DNA from: a virus
Virus record (IMG/VR): IMGVR_UViG_3300033148_001467
Span: 1-45,970 of that record
Reading direction: 5' to 3' (one strand)
DNA: 45,970 nucleotides
The notes below the pieces were generated by a model, which saw only the letters and a list, made by a program, of their open reading frames with translations, did not search any database and was not told where the DNA came from. Below, in pieces: positions 43,146 to 45,970 of this stretch. The stretch's first letter is position 1; each line of letters begins with the position of its first letter. The position numbers and the translations under genes are program-made.

Positions 43146-43726
43146 AAGTTAATACAGATGTAGACATTGACGTATTTGACAGAGATATACTTCTGGAAGA
43201 CTTGAAGTATATCGTTGCGCGCATTGAAAAAGATGGTGAGTACACGAAGCACAATACTGGCGTATACTTTCAGCCAATTCCACATGATCCATTGACAAAC
43301 ATCGCAACGATAGACCACAAAGCAGCAAATGACTTGGGCTATTTCAAGATAGATTTTCTAAATAATAGTGTATACAAAGGCATTCGTGATGAAGCACATT
43401 TGCAAGAGTTAGTTGATATAGAACCACAGTGGGATTTGTTAGTGCATAAAGAAATTGTTGAGAAGCTTGTTCATGTTCACAATTATTCTGATCTTGTTGC
43501 AAGACTAATGCCAAACTCTATACAGCAACTTGCAATGATTCTGGCAATCATTCGACCAGCAAAAGCACACTTACGAAATAGTACATGGGAAGAAATTGAA
43601 CAAACAGTATGGGAAAAACCAACAGATGATAGCTACTTCTTTAAGAAATCACACGCACATGCGTTTGCACTATCAATCGTTGTGCAGTTAAATCTGATGG
43701 TAGAGGAAGCAATGAAGGCATCATAA
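43142..43726 (+). CDS. DnaE/PolC-fragment-like protein, 194 aa
   Basis: MKVNTDVDIDVFDRDILLEDLKYIVARIEKDGEYTKHNTGVYFQPIPHDP, then LGYFKIDFLNN, SIQQLAMILAIIRPAKAHL and YFFKKSHAHAFALSIVVQLN recall pieces of bacterial replicative DNA polymerase III alpha: K[VI]DxL, the LxAxxRPG region and the KSHAxxY motif. Short phage proteins of this kind are known to me from marine T4-likes, but the polymerase active site is absent, so it cannot synthesise DNA alone. Role unknown; perhaps it interferes with or borrows host polymerase contacts. Confidence 0.5.
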   Translation: MKVNTDVDIDVFDRDILLEDLKYIVARIEKDGEYTKHNTGVYFQPIPHDPLTNIATIDHKAANDLGYFKIDFLNNSVYKGIRDEAHLQELVDIEPQWDLLVHKEIVEKLVHVHNYSDLVARLMPNSIQQLAMILAIIRPAKAHLRNSTWEEIEQTVWEKPTDDSYFFKKSHAHAFALSIVVQLNLMVEEAMKAS

Positions 43727-43968
43727 TGGAAGATGAATCACCAAACGATTATATCAACATAACCAAGAGCGATCCCATGCTAATGAAGACTGGTGGTGGT
43801 TATGTAATTGGGCGCGTTGTTGCAGAGATAAATCACATGACTTCAGAATTCAAGCAGTACCATGAAATCATTGATTACTCACCGCCCGACAAAGAAGTTT
43901 TCAAAATGCTGCTAGAAAAAGAGTTCGTACCAGTATACAGCGAACGACAAGTTATGGGATATGAGTAA
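43726..43968 (+). CDS. acidic hypothetical protein, 80 aa
   Basis: TAATG overlap with the DnaE-like gene and an 8-nt overlap with the next. MEDESPNDYINITKSDPMLMKTGGGYVIGRVVAEINHMTSEFKQYHEIIDYSPPDKEVFKMLLEKEFVPV looks like a compact alpha/beta domain. No family was recognised. Confidence 0.58.
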   Translation: MEDESPNDYINITKSDPMLMKTGGGYVIGRVVAEINHMTSEFKQYHEIIDYSPPDKEVFKMLLEKEFVPVYSERQVMGYE

Positions 43969-44233
43969 ATCAAACTTCTCCCCGCCCTGGACTAACACAG
44001 AGTATCTCATAGCTCAAGGCCAGCCATATCTAATCTATGATGAGATTAAACTAACATATAAGATTGGAATGATGGAATCTATTTTTAAGTATGAGCCAGG
44101 TGGCATAGTTGCGAAAGATTGTTATAATCAAGAAATTATCGTGGACGAAAATCCATCAGAGAAAGATATTTTTACGCTTAAACTTAAGGGCGATACAAAA
44201 TCAGTTCACCCGACTGATCCAACAAATAACTAG
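43961..44233 (+). CDS. hypothetical protein, 90 aa
   Basis: Last forward gene of the run. MSKSNFSPPWTNTEYLIAQGQPYLIYDEIKLTYKIGMMESIFKYEPGGIVAKDCYNQEIIV... is beta-like. It ends with TAG, and its 3' end overlaps the convergent gene by 50 nt. Function unknown. Confidence 0.58.
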   Translation: MSKSNFSPPWTNTEYLIAQGQPYLIYDEIKLTYKIGMMESIFKYEPGGIVAKDCYNQEIIVDENPSEKDIFTLKLKGDTKSVHPTDPTNN

Positions 44234-44735
44234 CAGCAGCACGTTCATACGCGTTTTGGTCAAGCATATTTTGTAGAATTTGCAAATGTGTTATTGACGC
44301 ATCCCAATCCTTATACCCTAATGCAACCGCAGCTTCGCGCCCATGATATTGTGCTGCGTTATAAACAGGAAGTTTCTCATGTTCTTTAGCATACTCAAGT
44401 AACTGACGATCAAGTTTTTCAACATCTGTTTTGTTGGCTCGAATATTTTCTTGCATTTCTTTTTCAAACCCATAGCCATGTGTGAGATAGCTAAGACCAC
44501 GTTTTACTTTCTCTTGAATAATATCTTCAAGCCAATAACCACGGTCAGCATGTTCAGTCATTCTGTGAGCCAAGTCGCCAACGTGTTCAACAACAACTGA
44601 CAGTACGCCGCCACCCATAGTGCGCTGTACGCGAAGCATAGCGTGTTCTGGTGGGCCTCGCTGTTCGTCAGCTATGGCTACAAATGCCTTTGCTACTTCA
44701 GGTGGAAGGCCATCTTTTATCTCAACGAGTCTCAT
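44184..44735 (-). CDS. hypothetical protein, 183 aa, with MRLVEIKDGL N-terminus
   Basis: Last gene of the reverse run. Another MR/MK-x-x-E-I start. Helical body (EVAKAFVAIADEQRG, HVGDLAHRMTEHADRGYWLEDIIQEKVKRGLSYL, KEMQENIRANKTDVEKLDRQLLEYAKEHEKL). No motif. It is joined to the gene upstream by ATGA and converges with the forward run. Confidence 0.6.
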   Translation of the reverse strand: MRLVEIKDGLPPEVAKAFVAIADEQRGPPEHAMLRVQRTMGGGVLSVVVEHVGDLAHRMTEHADRGYWLEDIIQEKVKRGLSYLTHGYGFEKEMQENIRANKTDVEKLDRQLLEYAKEHEKLPVYNAAQYHGREAAVALGYKDWDASITHLQILQNMLDQNAYERAAASYLLDQSGELILYRP

Positions 44736-44923
44736 CTGTTCACCCTACGACCTGAGTCGCCAAACACTTTCTTTTCCAATCCACAGTTTCTACATTTACG
44801 ACCTTCCACGTTGCGATTGGTCTTAGCTTCTGCGCCAAAACTTCCGTTCCAATCCCATTTGTGTCGTTGACCATCAGGGCATCGCACGTAGTCTTTCTTT
44901 TTGTAAATCTCGTTTATTTTCAT
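44732..44923 (-). CDS. small zinc-ribbon-like protein, 63 aa
   Basis: Begins MKINEIYKKK, the same N-terminal motif as the 11891 protein. YVRCPDGQRHKWDWNG...RKCRNCGLEKKVF provides Cys, His and CxxC in ribbon-like spacing. Basic overall. 4-nt overlaps on both sides. Function unknown. Confidence 0.6.
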   Translation of the reverse strand: MKINEIYKKKDYVRCPDGQRHKWDWNGSFGAEAKTNRNVEGRKCRNCGLEKKVFGDSGRRVNR

Positions 44924-45267
44924 TCGAAACTCTCATCCCAAGGCCCAAGATTGCCTGATCGTGCTGCTTTAATCATGGCTTGCTCAGGTGTATATTCAAT
45001 TATGTTTTCAGCGTTCATTACATCTCTGTACTTTGCTGCATCCATTACTAGTGGATCGTCTTTGCTTCGTGAGCTATCTATGGCTTTACCACTTAGTTCC
45101 AGCCATCCGTGTGGGAAGCGTCTGCCTTCTGCATTGGTTACAAATGCGTGAACCAACCTATACTTGTCTTGTACTTCTACTGGTTCGTCTTTAATGAGTT
45201 CCATCATTTTTCGCCACGAATTGTCGAAGCAATGCAACAAACTACGTTGAATCTCATCTAATCTCAT
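44920..45267 (-). CDS. hypothetical protein, 115 aa, with MRLDEIQRSL N-terminus
   Basis: Third member of the recurrent N-terminal motif in this reverse run. YRLVHAFVTNAEGRRFPHGWLEL looks like a beta-hairpin with a His-Gly-Trp motif that I remember vaguely from unassigned phage proteins; then a helical IEYTPEQAMIKAARSGNLG. Coupled by ATGA on both sides. Confidence 0.6.
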   Translation of the reverse strand: MRLDEIQRSLLHCFDNSWRKMMELIKDEPVEVQDKYRLVHAFVTNAEGRRFPHGWLELSGKAIDSSRSKDDPLVMDAAKYRDVMNAENIIEYTPEQAMIKAARSGNLGPWDESFE

Positions 45268-45848
45268 GTGCCAATCTTACGTTTCAGTCTCACTTGTGTA
45301 GCGAATCCCAATCCTGGAACTGTACTACCAACTTTCCAGCCAAACCAAATTTCGCTGTACGTATCAGCATCGTTGAGCCATATAATGCGATAGCCCGCCA
45401 TTGCTCCTCTGTAACTCCAACGTGTAGCAGATGTTACGCCTGCTGCAATCAGATCATGTGCTTCCATACTTGGTTGCTGCCAACCAACTACTGTAAATTC
45501 TTTGCTATCATCAAACAAGAAACGCATGTTATTAAGTGGATTGCGTATAGAGTACCACCACCAACGAGGAAATAGTTTCTTATACCAAAAGTTTTGTACA
45601 TAGCGATCAAACCAATCTGGATAACCTTCTTCTTGGTTGCCATAGAGTGGAAGTTTTTTCATGTTCACTTTGAATAGTAACGCTAACGGAATTACAACAA
45701 CTGCGCCAAATGGAATTAATCCAACAGGCAGGAATGCTTGCCACAACGTTAAGTCAACGAACGGCCATACCATAACTAGTGGGAAAACGAACAACAGAAT
45801 AATAGCTATCCATTGAATAATGTGAAGCAACTTTACGATAGGGTTCAT
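45264..45848 (-). CDS. membrane protein, DUF7338-like, 194 aa
   Basis: Two N-terminal transmembrane helices (about residues 9-30 and 38-60), then a Trp/Tyr-rich soluble part with YPDWFDRYVQNFWYKKLFPRWWWYSIRNPLNNMRFLF. This WWW/NPxNNxR pattern is common in unassigned membrane proteins of large phages. The C-terminal part (WSYRGAMAGYRIIWLNDADTYSEIWFGWKVGS) is beta-rich. Function unknown. ATGA overlaps on both sides. Confidence 0.65.
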   Translation of the reverse strand: MNPIVKLLHIIQWIAIILLFVFPLVMVWPFVDLTLWQAFLPVGLIPFGAVVVIPLALLFKVNMKKLPLYGNQEEGYPDWFDRYVQNFWYKKLFPRWWWYSIRNPLNNMRFLFDDSKEFTVVGWQQPSMEAHDLIAAGVTSATRWSYRGAMAGYRIIWLNDADTYSEIWFGWKVGSTVPGLGFATQVRLKRKIGT

Positions 45849-45970
45849 GCCATGTGAATCTCATATTTGTGTTTCTGCGCATAGTTAAGAATTTTCAACA
45901 TGCGATCAAACTTATCTTTTAGATATTCAACGTCAATACCAGCACCAATCATACGTGGGCCTTTCTTGCG
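45845..45970 (-). CDS. C-terminal end of an unknown gene (partial)
   Basis: Reverse-strand frame open at the right edge of the window; 41 residues are visible, ending KILNYAQKHKYEIHMA. Its stop overlaps the ATG at 45848 by 4 nt (ATGA), as in the rest of this run. An internal ATG exists, but the gene most likely begins outside the window. No family can be judged from so short a piece. Confidence 0.5.
   Translation of the reverse strand, partial: RKKGPRMIGAGIDVEYLKDKFDRMLKILNYAQKHKYEIHMA

Overview
The window is a piece of a large T4-like tailed phage (contractile-tailed myovirus) genome that infects a bacterium. The evidence is a T4-type set of genes: tail sheath and tube, gp4-type head-completion nuclease, small and large terminase, gp32-type single-stranded DNA binding protein, UvsX, a UvsY-like protein, UvsW and a gp1-type deoxynucleotide kinase. 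Genes are packed with TAATG and ATGA stop-start overlaps. Near-consensus host sigma-70 promoters (TTGACA, 17 bp, TATAAT) alternate with a T4-late-like GATAAATA or CTAAATA box. Several conserved hypothetical proteins resemble, from memory, those of marine T4-likes (cyanophages, pelagiphages); the exact host cannot be told from the sequence.

Layout. 1-626: end of a structural protein closing with a Hint (intein/hedgehog-type) domain. 833-5390: NAD+ salvage module (NMN adenylyltransferase-Nudix, NAMPT) and a radical SAM enzyme. 5629-10178: small unknown genes under strong promoters. 10200-11093: two lipoproteins. 11139-13918: neck-like protein, small genes, dNMP kinase. 13899-14186: reverse-strand basic protein. 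14265-27189: late structural and packaging block (sheath, tube, tube-fold baseplate protein, gp4, terminase subunits, and two large acidic proteins full of DnaJ-type CxxCxGxG zinc motifs that flank the large terminase). 27382-30747: replication and recombination (gp32, uvsX, uvsY-like). 30977-36531: AAA+ ATPase, winged-helix-like protein, SET-domain protein, DUF4326 protein, tRNAs, a tail-tube-like paralogue and small genes. 36541-36913: two tRNA-shaped genes carrying insertions. 36915-38284: reverse-strand FeoA and a KOW-like protein. 38351-44233: uvsW, gp62-like protein, DEDDh exonuclease, C2H2 zinc-finger protein and a DnaE-like fragment. 44184-45970: reverse-strand run of five genes joined by 4-nt overlaps.

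The most unusual object is the pair of tRNA-like genes at 36541-36719 and 36731-36913. In the second, deleting two stretches (53 nt in the anticodon loop and 54 nt in the 5' strand of the T stem) leaves an exactly 76-nt canonical tRNA-Cys(GCA) with CCA. The first has matching insertions, and removing its T-stem insertion also restores a perfect T stem. The T-stem inserts are homologous and are closed by a terminal helix with compensatory changes. I do not recognise the element.

Other points of interest are: several leader RNAs that place or hide the ribosome binding site (upstream of 833, 27382 and 35501); four genes whose -10-like box sits only 5-6 nt before the ATG, suggesting leaderless mRNAs; a repeated 34-bp element in front of two promoters; phage-borne FeoA, SET and radical SAM proteins; and a shared N-terminal MK-[ILM]-x-E-[IL] motif on small proteins. 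All calls were made by eye from the sequence; no database search or folding program was run.
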